From: Bacteroides sp.
GTDB taxonomy: Bacteria; Bacteroidota; Bacteroidia; Bacteroidales; Muribaculaceae
Assembly: GCA_014801535.1 (NCBI GenBank)
Contig: JAAVEA010000014.1
Location: 31,101 to 88,777 of the forward strand
Reading direction: 5' to 3'
DNA: 57,677 nucleotides
This document shows positions 33,524-43,025 of the stretch, piece by piece. The position numbers were made by a program, and so were the translations under genes. Numbering within the stretch: position 1 is the first letter of the stretch; the number at the start of each line of letters is the position of its first letter. The notes under the pieces were generated by a model. It was not told the DNA's origin. It saw only the letters and a program-made list of their open reading frames with translations, and did not search any database.

Positions 33524-34789
33524 ATGAAAACCACATTCCTTTCCATATTGACATTGTCACTTTTTGTGACTCCTCTCCATGCTCTGGAAAAGAGCGATAC
33601 GATTCAGCTTCTTTTCCGCCAGGGACACTCTGAGATAGACTCCACATTGCCGGGAAATGCATCTACGCTCCATCGTCTCGATTCAATTTTTACTCCGGAT
33701 AAAACAAGAATACATAATATCAGGATTATTGGAGGAGCATCTCCGGAGGGTAGTGTAGGCTTAAATAATGACCTGTCGGATAAAAGAGCCGAAATAATCC
33801 TTTCACAGTTTAAAAAGAACAACTGTTTTAACAGTTCTGATGTCCAACTCGATTTTATCGGCCGCGACTGGCCTCGCCTACTTGAATTGGTGAAGGCTGA
33901 CCCGAATGTGCCTTTTCAGACTGAAACCATTTCCCTTTTAGTGGGGATAAACCAAAAGTTGTCGGAAGAGGGGCAAGAAATGGAAATAGATGGCTTTCTT
34001 ACGCAGCTAAAAGATCTGAAGAATGGCATACCGTACAAGTATCTTTACACTAATATATTTCCCAGTCTGAGAGCTTCACGAATATTTTTAAATTACTACA
34101 CTCTTCCTCCTTTCAATGGGAATATAGACAATCCGGACATTTCTATTGGGATTCTATATCCCGATAACGATATTATATTAGACAGGCCTGATCCGAATGT
34201 CATATCGACAAATCAAAAGAACTTTTACATGGCCTTGAAAACAAATATGCTTTATGATGCATTGGCACTCCCCTCATTAAGCGCTGAGTTTTATCTTGGC
34301 AAGAATTTTTCGGCTGTCGCCAACTGGACATATGGATGGTGGGACACAGACCGCACTCATCATTATTGGAGAGCTTACGGAGGTGATATAGCCGTAAGAT
34401 GGTGGTTCGGTAAGGCAGCCGCTAAGAAACCTCTTTCAGGTCATCATCTTGGAATTTACGGAGGTATTTTAACCTATGATTTTGAATTCGGAGGAACAGG
34501 ATATATGGGCGGCCTTCCGCATGAAACATTATGGAACCGATCGCTGCGAATGGCCGGAATCGAATATGGTTATTCCTTACCGGTGGCCCGGAGATTAAAT
34601 ATTGATTTCACCATCGGGATAGGCTATTTGGGTGGGAAATATATAAAATATGTTCCCGATCATGGGCGATACCTGTGGCAATCTACCCATAAGATAAACT
34701 GGTTTGGGCCGACAAAAGCCGAGATTTCTCTTGTCTGGCTCATCGGGCGTGGCAATTATAATGCGTCAAAGAAAGGAGGTGAATTATGA
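33524..34789 (+). CDS. DUF3575 outer-membrane protein of a fimbrial locus
   Basis: A 421-residue exported protein (signal peptide about 1-20). The N-terminal half contains an OmpA-like segment, IRIIGGASPEGSVGLNNDLSDKRA near residue 67, typical of peptidoglycan-binding folds. The C-terminal half is a DUF3575 beta-barrel-like domain: FYMALKTNMLYDALALPSLS near 236 followed by many aromatic strands. Such proteins accompany fimbrillin genes in Bacteroidales and are thought to help anchor or regulate fimbriae. The stop overlaps the start of the DUF5119 gene (ATGA). Confidence 0.85.
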   Translation: MKTTFLSILTLSLFVTPLHALEKSDTIQLLFRQGHSEIDSTLPGNASTLHRLDSIFTPDKTRIHNIRIIGGASPEGSVGLNNDLSDKRAEIILSQFKKNNCFNSSDVQLDFIGRDWPRLLELVKADPNVPFQTETISLLVGINQKLSEEGQEMEIDGFLTQLKDLKNGIPYKYLYTNIFPSLRASRIFLNYYTLPPFNGNIDNPDISIGILYPDNDIILDRPDPNVISTNQKNFYMALKTNMLYDALALPSLSAEFYLGKNFSAVANWTYGWWDTDRTHHYWRAYGGDIAVRWWFGKAAAKKPLSGHHLGIYGGILTYDFEFGGTGYMGGLPHETLWNRSLRMAGIEYGYSLPVARRLNIDFTIGIGYLGGKYIKYVPDHGRYLWQSTHKINWFGPTKAEISLVWLIGRGNYNASKKGGEL

Positions 34790-35772
34790 ATAATATAAAA
34801 AAGAATTATTTAAAATACACTCTGCGTATATGTGCCGTGACAATGATTCTTCTCTCCATCACTTCATGCAGGCACAAAGATATAGATTTTGACGATGTCC
34901 CGATGCAGGAGGTCAAAGTCTTGTTTGAATGGGACAACGCACCTGATGCAAACCCGGAATCAATGGCACTCTTTCTTTTCTACAACCCGATTGAATCGCC
35001 CGATTCTACACTGCGTTATGATTTTGCCAATAACAAGGGAGGAATCATAAAAATACCTTACGGAGGTTTTTCCGGATTAGCATTCAACTCCGATAATACG
35101 GATTGGGCTCATTTCCGAAACTCGGAAGATATAGAGACATTTGAAATCTATACCAGAGAGACAACCTCACTACCATCTTCCGGCCTAAAGACACGTTCAC
35201 TACCGCGGGCACGTGATACGGAAGATGAGACCATGGTTGAAACCCCGAGGATGATATGGAGTGCCCGCAATGACGGTATGTCTCTCCGAAAAGGAGAAAG
35301 ATCGAAGACATTGGTTTTCTATCCTGAAGATATTTTATGTCACTACACTGTCGACATAACAGGAATTGATAACCTCTCTTCAATCACCGGAACTGCATCT
35401 GATGCCACACTCACAGGAATGGCAGGAGGATTCTTACAAGGGAAAAAAGAGGCTACCGACACCAGACATACCCTCTCATTCATTATGGTTAAGAATGAAA
35501 AGAGTAATTCCTTGCACGGGGAATTCCTCACCTTCGGTGAATCTCCAAAGACTCGTAACCCACACAAACTCGGGTTGTATGCTATTCTTGAAGATGGAAA
35601 TAAATACTTCTATTCATTTGACGTAGCCGATCAGATTTACAATGCAACCGATCCGCGTCACGTCCACATTGTGGTTAACGGACTTTCTCTTCCGGAGCCC
35701 GTCAATGAAGGTAGCGGCTTCATCCCCGATGTAGACGATTGGGAGAGTGTGGAACGAGATATTCAGATGTAA
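34786..35772 (+). CDS. DUF5119 lipoprotein of the fimbrial locus
   Basis: A 328-residue lipoprotein (LSITSC lipobox, Cys28). Domains cannot be named beyond the DUF5119 family: VKVLFEWDNAP near residue 43, SMALFLFYN, GGFSGLAFNSDNTDWAHFRN and the ending HVHIVVNGLSLPEP fit that family. DUF5119 proteins sit between DUF3575 and fimbrillin genes and probably act as an anchor or assembly subunit. It overlaps the DUF3575 stop by 4 nt. Confidence 0.82.
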   Translation: MNNIKKNYLKYTLRICAVTMILLSITSCRHKDIDFDDVPMQEVKVLFEWDNAPDANPESMALFLFYNPIESPDSTLRYDFANNKGGIIKIPYGGFSGLAFNSDNTDWAHFRNSEDIETFEIYTRETTSLPSSGLKTRSLPRARDTEDETMVETPRMIWSARNDGMSLRKGERSKTLVFYPEDILCHYTVDITGIDNLSSITGTASDATLTGMAGGFLQGKKEATDTRHTLSFIMVKNEKSNSLHGEFLTFGESPKTRNPHKLGLYAILEDGNKYFYSFDVADQIYNATDPRHVHIVVNGLSLPEPVNEGSGFIPDVDDWESVERDIQM

Positions 35773-35889
35773 TTGAGATTTTCTGACTAAAATTATATCG
35801 GATCCGACTATCTATTTTCTCCTCATGTACATTGGAATCAAACCATTCCATTAGCCCACTGTTATAATAATATATAAGAAATAAAAATT

Positions 35890-35924
35890 GAAATACGATT
35901 TTTGAGAAGACGATTCCGTATTTC
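35890..35924 (+). promoter_or_regulatory. Hairpin in the leader of the fimbrillin gene
   Basis: GAAATACG (35890-35897) and CGTATTTC (35917-35924) form an 8-bp inverted repeat 22 bp before the fimbrillin ATG. It could hide the start region or act as an operator. The whole 173-bp gap before the gene is AT-rich, and I could not fix a -7 element in it. Confidence 0.35.
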
Positions 35925-35945
35925 TATTAAGAAATTTATACTACT

Positions 35946-36998
35946 ATGAAAAAGACATATCTGTTAATGGGTGCCGCTGTTTTTGCCGGCCTTTCTCTCT
36001 CATCCTGCTCTGATGATGAACCTATCAATGAGAATCACGGAAATGCTATAAGTTTCCGCTCTTCCATGAGCACACGAGCCACGGAAACCACTAATGCCAA
36101 TCTCTCACAAATCAATGTGGCCGCATTTATGGGAGATACTCCCTATTTCAGCACTTTACCGTTTGCAAAAGGGAGTGACGGATACTTCACATCAGATCCG
36201 ACATATAACTGGCCGGGTGACAATACTACGCTAACATTCTACGCCTATTCTCCGGCTTCTCCCGGAGGAACTGTAACAATCGGCAGCGATTCTAAAATAA
36301 TGACCGGATTTTCACCGGCTTCATCAATTGCAGATCAGATTGATTTTATCACTGCCACTGCAACCGGCAATAAAGATAACAATGAAGCAACCGGCGTTCC
36401 CCTTAAATTTGATCATCGACTTGCTCAAATTGAAGTGAGAGCAAAAACAGATAACACTGCCTATACGTTCAAGGTAACAGGTGTAAGAGTGGGTCAGGCC
36501 GTATCAAAGGGAGATTTTGATTTCACAACCAATCTATGGAGTCTGGGAACCGATAAAGCAATCTACGATGAGACTTACAGCACACCTATTGAACTTGGTT
36601 CCACACCTGTCTCTGTAATGGGTCAAGGAGGAAATCTTATGTTAATTCCTCAGCAACTTACTCCTTGGAATCCGAAATCGGATGCTTCAAACAATTCAAA
36701 AGGGGCTTATCTCGCAATTAAGCTTCAGATAAATACCATTGCCGGGGCTCAGGTTTATCCCTTCCCTTCTGAATCGGAATGCATCTGGGCAGCAATGCCT
36801 ATTGACGATAATTGGGAAGCCGGTAAAAAATATGTCTACAACCTTGATCTATCACACGGAGCCGGTTATGTAGATCCTAACGATCCCGATCCAGGTAAAG
36901 ATGTTTTAGGTGGTCCTATAAAACTTACCGTTGATGTATCCAACTGGGTCAACCACTCTTCTGATCTTCCCATGAATACCGGTTCGGAAAACCAGTAA
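35946..36998 (+). CDS. Fimbrillin family protein (probable structural subunit)
   Basis: A 350-residue lipoprotein precursor (LSLSSC, Cys20 lipid site). The mature part has ISFRSSMSTRATETT, typical of fimbrillin N-termini with an Arg-gingipain-like cleavage site (TRA), then YNWPGDNTTLTFYAYSP near residue 87 and the barrel-like C-terminal domain with FDHRLAQIEV near 158. Cleavage after Arg and strand exchange would polymerise it, as known for FimA/Mfa1-type fimbriae. It is expected to be the main or an ancillary subunit on the cell surface. Confidence 0.85.
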   Translation: MKKTYLLMGAAVFAGLSLSSCSDDEPINENHGNAISFRSSMSTRATETTNANLSQINVAAFMGDTPYFSTLPFAKGSDGYFTSDPTYNWPGDNTTLTFYAYSPASPGGTVTIGSDSKIMTGFSPASSIADQIDFITATATGNKDNNEATGVPLKFDHRLAQIEVRAKTDNTAYTFKVTGVRVGQAVSKGDFDFTTNLWSLGTDKAIYDETYSTPIELGSTPVSVMGQGGNLMLIPQQLTPWNPKSDASNNSKGAYLAIKLQINTIAGAQVYPFPSESECIWAAMPIDDNWEAGKKYVYNLDLSHGAGYVDPNDPDPGKDVLGGPIKLTVDVSNWVNHSSDLPMNTGSENQ

Positions 36999-37004
36999 AA
37001 TATA

Positions 37005-37036
37005 GTTTGCAGGAAGTTGAATCTCTTCCTGCAAAC
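37005..37036 (+). terminator. Stem-loop between the two fimbrillin genes
   Basis: GTTTGCAGGAAG pairs perfectly with CTTCCTGCAAAC (12 bp, 8-nt loop). No T-run follows, so it may lower rather than end transcription into the next gene or protect the upstream mRNA. Confidence 0.6.
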
Positions 37037-37110
37037 ACCATTAAAAGAGGCTTTCACTCATTTATTTTGTGCCTCAACACTCTCTTCATTTCCCTATAAA
37101 CTTTATACAT

Positions 37111-39771
37111 ATGGATCTAAAACGGAATTTCTCAAAATATAATGCCGCAACGTTGGTAATTATGTTATCGCCGATAATTCTGGAGTCTTGCTCTGACGAT
37201 GCTATAAACCCTATTTCCAATGATGAACGTTTTATCCGATTTGATATTTCAGCAAACAACAGCCATGAAACATCCGACGGATTTGTCACACGCGGTCTTA
37301 CACCTTTTTCCTCAAACATAATTTCTCTCAAGGGGGGTGACAAACCTTTATATCTAATACCGCGTATCGAAGAAGGAATTGATGTCACCGAAAAAAATAT
37401 AAAGACACGCTCACAGTTAACAGATGCCTCTAATATCGAGTCGGTGGGTGTATTTGCAGGGTATGCCTCTGAAGCAGGCAGTTCGGAATACACTCCCAAT
37501 TACATATCCAATGTTGAAATCACCCGATCTTCTGACTGGACTCTCAAAGATGAATACTTATGGCCGGGAAATGATAAACTCCATTTCAATGCTTACTCCC
37601 CATATTTTTCTTCAGCATCAATCGAGGGTATAAAGAGTGTAAACGTCTCACCGGGAGCACTCTCTATTGATTACGAGATACCCGTTGAAGTGAAAAATCA
37701 GATCGATCTTCTCTATTCTACACCCGTTGAAGCCTCTTCCTCCCCTTGCCAACTTTCTTTCAACCATGCTCTTACGGCAATAAAATTTGTAAGCGGCTCT
37801 GAAATGGTGCCATGCACTGTGAAGAGTATAACTGTTTCAGGAGTGCTTTCCTCAGGCACTCTGAATCTTGAATCGGGTGAATGGAATAATCTTTCTTCTC
37901 CCTCCGATTTTACTGTAATTCCTGATATAACTCTCTCCGAAGCACCCGATTCAGAATATGTTGAGAGTGGAACGCCAATCACCTCTGCAGAGCAGACGTT
38001 TCTTCTGATTCCGCAAGTTCTTGACAAAAATGCATCAATTTCTGTTATACTCGATGTAAATGGGAAGGAATTTACACTATCATCTTCACTGGAATCTCAA
38101 AGCTTTCCCATGGGAAAAACTCTCACATATCGGATTTCAGCTAATCCAGATGCTGATTCTCTTATTTTGGATGTTTCAGGTGACTTTAAAACCGACTATA
38201 TCGGTTCATCAATCTCTTTCAATGTGAAAAGTAGCTTCACGGAAAACGGTTCCACTACCCCTGTGGAGTGGAAAGCGGAGTATGTTGACGACAATGGTAA
38301 TGTTATCTCCCAGCCCGACTGGATTTCTGATTTCACATTATCGGGCATAGGTAACACAACCGGAAATATAACCACAGTGATGAATGATCTCACATTCGAG
38401 GCCATGAGCTCGGGCACCCGCCTACTTCAGAATGCTTCCGATATTAATGCCTCATCAGGCAATACTCCTTATAATCTCTCTTCCTCTTCCGGAAGCAGCT
38501 CTATTGAAAATACAGCCAATACATATATCATTAATGCCCCTGGGAAATATTCTCTTCCTCTCGTTTATGGGAATGCCATTAAAAGCGGTGCCGACAATAA
38601 GCAGGCATATGCTCCATCGACTCATAACTCACGAGCATTGAAAAACTTCACCAATCATCTTAACAATGCTATAACATCTCCTTATATTTATGAGAACAGC
38701 GGTTGCACACCCGCAGACGCTATATTAATATGGGAAGATGAACTTAACCTGATACGCAATGTTACTCTTTCGCAAGACGGAAAGTCAATTCTTTTCGATG
38801 TGCCTCACAATACGATACGTCAGGGGAATGCAATAGTGGCTGTGCGCGATTCAGAAAAGAACGTTATGTGGAGCTGGCAGATTTGGGTAACAGACTATAA
38901 CCCCACTACAGGTGTTCAAAATATTACGGCTTCCGGAAAGAGTTATGACCTTGCCACGTACAATCTCGGGTATGTTGAGGGCGGTGACAAGTTTAAATTC
39001 CCGGAATGTTCTGTAAAGATACGTTTCACACAGACCGGACTACCTGAAGGTACAGATCCACTCACCAGGACAGTCACATTATATCAGACCGGGGCAGAAC
39101 TTTCCACTCCCGATTATAACACCTACTATCAATGGGGAAGGAAAGATCCTATGATGTCGGACGACAAAATATTTTATGATGCTTCTCATCATGAAATCAC
39201 GTCTTTCCCTAAGACTGATGCCACATCTCTTTCCTCTATAAATCTTTTAATGCAGGAATATATTCTCCATCCCGATACGTTCTATTTGGGAATACATGAG
39301 AATAATGAGACAAGTATTAATTATACATCCTACCCATATGATAATTTATGGAATGGAACTTATTCAACGGCCAATGTAAAAACAATATATGATCCGAATC
39401 CCGTAGGATTTGTTGTGCCCTATAATGAGCCGCTTATCGACTTTACCCCTCAGTCATTAACCGATCCGGCAACAAGATATACATTCAAGTATAATTCCAC
39501 ATCGACCGACTCAGAGCGGCACGGCTTTTATGTCACGGTCATCAGTAGCGGAGAAGTTCTTTATTTCCCCGATTTCGGATACATTTCCGGCACAACAGGA
39601 ACTACTGCCAGCAGCGGTGCTTACGCAAATTATTGGCTGTCACATGCTATCCAATCTCTAAAGACAGGAGCTGTTGTAATACTTCACACTATCAATAACG
39701 ATGATATTTTAACTCAACAAACAACTGATCCGCTGTTTCATGGAATGAGTATACGAGGAATAACCGAATAA
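37111..39771 (+). CDS. Large fimbrillin-like protein, probable fimbrial tip
   Basis: An 886-residue lipoprotein (IILESC, Cys27). Its N-terminal third is fimbrillin-like (LKDEYLWPGNDKLHFNAYSP near 145, CQLSFNHALTAIKF). The rest is a long C-terminal region: an Ig-like stretch, NTYIINAPGKYSLPLVYGNA near 475, and a fold with YYQWGRKDP near 690. That plan matches tip or adhesin components of Bacteroidales fimbriae (FimE/Mfa3-5 class). The frame opens 42 bp earlier, but the ATG at 37111 starts the signal. It ends the locus. Confidence 0.82.
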   Translation: MDLKRNFSKYNAATLVIMLSPIILESCSDDAINPISNDERFIRFDISANNSHETSDGFVTRGLTPFSSNIISLKGGDKPLYLIPRIEEGIDVTEKNIKTRSQLTDASNIESVGVFAGYASEAGSSEYTPNYISNVEITRSSDWTLKDEYLWPGNDKLHFNAYSPYFSSASIEGIKSVNVSPGALSIDYEIPVEVKNQIDLLYSTPVEASSSPCQLSFNHALTAIKFVSGSEMVPCTVKSITVSGVLSSGTLNLESGEWNNLSSPSDFTVIPDITLSEAPDSEYVESGTPITSAEQTFLLIPQVLDKNASISVILDVNGKEFTLSSSLESQSFPMGKTLTYRISANPDADSLILDVSGDFKTDYIGSSISFNVKSSFTENGSTTPVEWKAEYVDDNGNVISQPDWISDFTLSGIGNTTGNITTVMNDLTFEAMSSGTRLLQNASDINASSGNTPYNLSSSSGSSSIENTANTYIINAPGKYSLPLVYGNAIKSGADNKQAYAPSTHNSRALKNFTNHLNNAITSPYIYENSGCTPADAILIWEDELNLIRNVTLSQDGKSILFDVPHNTIRQGNAIVAVRDSEKNVMWSWQIWVTDYNPTTGVQNITASGKSYDLATYNLGYVEGGDKFKFPECSVKIRFTQTGLPEGTDPLTRTVTLYQTGAELSTPDYNTYYQWGRKDPMMSDDKIFYDASHHEITSFPKTDATSLSSINLLMQEYILHPDTFYLGIHENNETSINYTSYPYDNLWNGTYSTANVKTIYDPNPVGFVVPYNEPLIDFTPQSLTDPATRYTFKYNSTSTDSERHGFYVTVISSGEVLYFPDFGYISGTTGTTASSGAYANYWLSHAIQSLKTGAVVILHTINNDDILTQQTTDPLFHGMSIRGITE

Positions 39772-39776
39772 GGATT

Positions 39777-39830
39777 ATCCCGGAATAAATAAAGAGAGGA
39801 AATGCTTCCTCTCTTTATTTATTCCGGGAT
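39777..39830 (+). terminator. Bidirectional terminator, perfect 25-bp stem
   Basis: Two 25-nt arms (39777-39801 and 39806-39830) are perfectly complementary around an ATGC loop. The arms include GGAATAAATAAAGAGAGGAA and its complement. It separates the convergent tip-fimbrillin and DUF362 genes. Confidence 0.85.
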
Positions 39831-39839
39831 ATAAAATGA

Positions 39840-40826
39840 TTATTCCTCATCGAGACTTACAATCTTATAATTCTGAGTTCCAAGGCCAATCTGCTCCCCA
39901 TAGTCAAGTGTATGCATTCCATGACGGCTGTCAATCCTTTCAATCAGATGCACCTTGCCATGATCGTCAGAATTACGCACAAGATCCGTACAAGCTTTGT
40001 CGAGAGCTATCGGGTCAAGTGATGCCAGAACGCCTAAATCATGCATCTTTGGATCTTCCGGATGTGATGAGCAATCACAATCCACTGAAAGATTATTTGC
40101 AACACTTATGTAGAGTATGTTGTCACCGCAATGGTCAGCCACCGATTTTGCAGCCTCTGCCATTGATTCGAGAAATAGATCCTGTTCCGGTATATTATTC
40201 CATAAATCTTCCGCTGTTTCGATCTTTCCTGCCGAATGGATATATCCCTTTCCATTGGATGAAGCGATTCCGATTGACATATTTTTTACTGCGCCTCCGA
40301 ATCCCCCCATTGCATGTCCTTTAAAATGAGAAAGAATAACAGTAAAGTCATAGTCAGGATAGTGAGAACCTACTATGTCATATTTCAGATGTTTTCCGTC
40401 TTTAAGGGGCAATTTAACTTCTCCGTCGGCATCCATAATGTCAACGGGAGCTATCGCTGTGAATCCATGTTCCTCAGCCGCCTTGCGATGATCGTCTGTA
40501 GAAAAACGCTTGCCTGCATAGGCAGTGTTGCATTCCACTATGGTGCCGTTGGTAAGTTTTACGAAATCCGCTATCAGAGAAGGTTGAAGATAATTATGAC
40601 CTCCGGGCTCTCCGGTAGATATTTTTACAGCGACTTTCCCCTTCGCTTCCCTACCGAGTGCCTTATAAAGTTTTACGATAGCCTCCGGTGAGATCTCTTT
40701 AGTCATATATACAACAGCTGCGGCATCCTTTGTCTCGGAAGTGCCTGATGTAGTTGTTGAAGAAGTCTGAGCACATGCCACGAGAGAGGTCAGGGCACAT
40801 ACACCAATTGTAAGTAAACCTTTCAT
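39840..40826 (-). CDS. DUF362 domain protein, exported
   Basis: A 328-residue protein with a signal peptide ending near ACA (possibly a lipobox LVAC). The body fits DUF362: VAVKISTGEPGGHNYLQPSLI near residue 64, VECNTAYAGKR near 98, LSHFKGHAMGGFGGAVKNMSIG near 165, and CDCSSHPEDPKMHDLGVLASLDPIALDKA near 255. There is no four-cysteine ferredoxin domain of the kind seen in some relatives. DUF362 proteins are linked to iron-sulfur proteins, but the reaction is unknown. Confidence 0.85.
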   Translation of the reverse strand: MKGLLTIGVCALTSLVACAQTSSTTTSGTSETKDAAAVVYMTKEISPEAIVKLYKALGREAKGKVAVKISTGEPGGHNYLQPSLIADFVKLTNGTIVECNTAYAGKRFSTDDHRKAAEEHGFTAIAPVDIMDADGEVKLPLKDGKHLKYDIVGSHYPDYDFTVILSHFKGHAMGGFGGAVKNMSIGIASSNGKGYIHSAGKIETAEDLWNNIPEQDLFLESMAEAAKSVADHCGDNILYISVANNLSVDCDCSSHPEDPKMHDLGVLASLDPIALDKACTDLVRNSDDHGKVHLIERIDSRHGMHTLDYGEQIGLGTQNYKIVSLDEE

Positions 40827-40842
40827 ATTTTCTATTTTTTGA

Positions 40843-40850
40843 CAAAAGTA
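40843..40850 (-). promoter_or_regulatory. -7 element of the DUF362 gene
   Basis: Minus-strand TACTTTTG lies 16 nt before the ATG at 40826. No TTTG is visible at the -33 distance. Confidence 0.45.
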
Positions 40851-41235
40851 GAAACTTTTTCGTTATTATTTAATCATCAACTTATTAAAAATTGTTAAGC
40901 AATCAAAAAAGGGAAACCGCATCACTGCGCCTTCCCTCCCACTTTCTATATTTCAATTAATTCTATCCTATTTTTTTATTTTAAACAGTTTTTAAAATCT
41001 TTCAGCCGGCTCATTCAGTATGGAATATACTTAATGAACTGACCGCACCGTTTAAAGTCATCGTTTATATTCTGACAAAATGTATAAATCATTTGTCTGT
41101 TTAGTAAAACAAAAAATTTCTCCTTTAGTTCTGAGAACGATTAAATTTTTTTATTTTTTTTGGAATCACACCAAATGAACAATAAGGGTTATTTCAATGT
41201 TTAATAGTTATAAAATAACTAAAACAAGATTTGAC
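40851..41235. other. Spacer between DUF362 and rubredoxin genes
   Basis: No gene is visible here. A hairpin at 40911-40936 (GGGAA/TTCCC outside, CGCA/TGCG inside, TCAC loop) has a T-run on the minus-strand side. A partly paired repeat TCATTCAGTAT/ATACTTAATGA lies at 41010-41038. The remainder is AT-rich and probably holds the rubredoxin promoter. Confidence 0.4.
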
Positions 41236-41397
41236 ATGAAAAAGTATAGATGTGAAGTATGCGACTGGATTTATGATCCTGAAGTTGGTGATCCCGATAG
41301 TGGAATAGCTGCAGGCACAGCTTTTGAAGATATTCCTGAAGATTGGGTCTGCCCGATTTGCGGAGTGGGTAAAGACCAGTTCGTTGTAGAAGAATAA
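41236..41397 (+). CDS. Rubredoxin
   Basis: A 53-residue electron carrier with one iron held by four cysteines: CEVC near the N-terminus and CPICG near residue 39. The middle, [20 protein letters not shown], and [10 protein letters not shown] are the standard rubredoxin sequence. In anaerobes it gives electrons to rubrerythrin-type peroxide-removing enzymes. The ATG at 41236 starts the normal MKKYRC; an open frame extends upstream but adds nothing typical. Confidence 0.95.
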   Translation: MKKYRCEVCDWIYDPEVGDPDSGIAAGTAFEDIPEDWVCPICGVGKDQFVVEE

Positions 41398-41408
41398 ATA
41401 GACAACAT

Positions 41409-41456
41409 TATCCATAAAAAGGGGATTGATTTAAATCAATCCCCTTTTTATGGATA
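41409..41456 (+). terminator. Perfect 24-bp palindromic terminator after rubredoxin
   Basis: The 48-bp sequence is a perfect inverted repeat centred on TTTAAA, with GGGGATTGATTT and AAATCAATCCCC in the middle and A/T tracts outside. It ends transcription from both sides, between rubredoxin and the nitroreductase. Confidence 0.8.
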
Positions 41457-41458
41457 TA

Positions 41459-42046
41459 TCAAATTATAAGCTCATTTAACGGGCGCTTGGGCACAATATG
41501 TCTCCCTCTTGCATCTCGATGGTAACGTATGTCAGCTTCCGCAGTGCCGTCTGTATCTTCCAGGATTACTTCTTCAGCAGGATAACCGAGAGATAGCACA
41601 TACAGAGGTTTATATTTTTCCGGTAAATCCAAAGCTTCGCGAACCACTGTTTCATTGAAGGCCTTTATAATCGTGCCATGAATACCAAGCACAGAGGCTC
41701 CCAATGTGATAGCCTCCAACTGCAGACCGTCATCACATAGACAGTTTTTCGTAAGTTCCGTATCAATGCATTGCACAAGATATGCCACCGGGCGCTCCCC
41801 CTCTTCCGGTCCATCCCAATCCTGATAATAACCCGCCCATTTAAGAGCCGGATACAATCGGGCGCATTCTTCCGCATCTGATACTATTCTATATCTGAGG
41901 GGCTGAAGATTACGCCCGGATGCACAATACCTTGTCAGTTCCACAAGCTTTTCAAGTTCTTCCTTTTCTATCGGTCTACTCTGGTCAAATCTACGGTAAG
42001 ACCTGTTGCTTCGAAGCAGATTTCTGAATTCCTCAAATGTAACCAT
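41459..42046 (-). CDS. Nitroreductase family protein
   Basis: A 195-residue FMN-type oxidoreductase. LLRSNRSYRRFDQSRPI near residue 10 is the FMN-binding start of the fold, ARYCASGRNLQPLR-like sequence follows at 38-50, and LEAITLGASVLGIHGTI near 110 and LSLGYPAEE near 152 complete the family pattern. Such enzymes reduce nitroaromatics or quinones with NAD(P)H; the physiological substrate is unknown. It has a cysteine-containing CLCDD segment. It is near rubredoxin but on the other strand. Confidence 0.85.
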   Translation of the reverse strand: MVTFEEFRNLLRSNRSYRRFDQSRPIEKEELEKLVELTRYCASGRNLQPLRYRIVSDAEECARLYPALKWAGYYQDWDGPEEGERPVAYLVQCIDTELTKNCLCDDGLQLEAITLGASVLGIHGTIIKAFNETVVREALDLPEKYKPLYVLSLGYPAEEVILEDTDGTAEADIRYHRDARGRHIVPKRPLNELII

Positions 42047-42138
42047 ACTTATTTATAATGAATTTCCACATTAAGAGAGTTTTAGCGTTCATGATATTGT
42101 CTAATACTTTGCACAATATATCGTTTTGTTATGAATAT

Positions 42139-42873
42139 TTACTTCATTGTTAAGCTCATTTTTGACCACAATGAATTGGGTATCATTCGCCATAAGCCTA
42201 CCAGAAGATTATATCTCCAATCTATCACAGCTACACGTGGGCGCTTTACAATGGCGCGTATTATCTGAGGCACAACATAGTCAAGCGTCATCTCCATCGG
42301 ATATTCTTTTTCATCACTAAGCAAAGGAGTACGCACCCAGCCCGGCCTTATGTCGGTAAATCTTATGTTCAAATTCTCTTCACGTGCGAGTTGTTCTAAA
42401 GCAACAAGATAGGTTTGGTCGAATTTCTTTGAAGCCGAATAGGCTGCCATGTCCCCGATGCCGTTTGTCCCTGCAACACTCGTAACAGCCACTATACTTC
42501 CCTTCCCCTCGTGTTCACGGAAATAACGGAACGCACTGCTTATCATTCTTGCAAATCCGCAGGCATTGGTATTAATTATCTCAACCTCCCTTTCCGGTTC
42601 GAGGTCAGAATTGCTATATCCTATTCCTGAAACATGGAAGTAAATATCCATACCTCCCATCTTCTTGATAAGTCTATGCATACGTTCGGGTGCATCTTTT
42701 TCATTTATATCCATCTCCTCAGTCTCTATGGTCTGTGGATATTTTTTCTTTAACTCCTGAAGAGCTTTTATATTACGGGCTGCCACCCCAACTATTATTC
42801 CACGTGAAGCTAATTCTTCGGCAACTCTTTTTCCGATTCCCGAAGAAGCACCCATTATCAATATCTTTTTCAT
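42139..42873 (-). CDS. Short-chain dehydrogenase/reductase
   Basis: A 244-residue Rossmann-fold oxidoreductase. The N-terminus has the NAD(P)-binding GASSGIG (near residue 8). The active site shows VTSVAG with Ser near 132, and YSASK with Tyr near 145 and Lys near 149. A hydrophobic C-terminal tail (YNLLVGLWRMIP) suggests membrane association. The substrate is unknown. Confidence 0.88.
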   Translation of the reverse strand: MKKILIMGASSGIGKRVAEELASRGIIVGVAARNIKALQELKKKYPQTIETEEMDINEKDAPERMHRLIKKMGGMDIYFHVSGIGYSNSDLEPEREVEIINTNACGFARMISSAFRYFREHEGKGSIVAVTSVAGTNGIGDMAAYSASKKFDQTYLVALEQLAREENLNIRFTDIRPGWVRTPLLSDEKEYPMEMTLDYVVPQIIRAIVKRPRVAVIDWRYNLLVGLWRMIPNSLWSKMSLTMK

Positions 42874-42990
42874 TCTTTATATTTTTGGTTCTTAGAGTGT
42901 GAAATTACACGGCACTTTAAGATGTAACGTCATCACTCCTCACAATGTTTAATTCTCATATTCTGACTTTTTAAGTTCAAATAATTTTCG

Positions 42991-42998
42991 TATATTTG
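42991..42998 (+). promoter_or_regulatory. -7 element of the DUF5131 gene
   Basis: TATATTTG fits TAnnTTTG and leaves a leader of about 24 nt before the ATG at 43026. Confidence 0.5.
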
Positions 42999-43025
42999 TG
43001 AATGTTCTACTAAACAATTTAAATT

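Noticed and set aside
41409-41456. Attachment site or mobile-element end
   Set aside because: The perfect palindrome sits between two convergent core genes, with T-tracts outside, so a terminator is enough.
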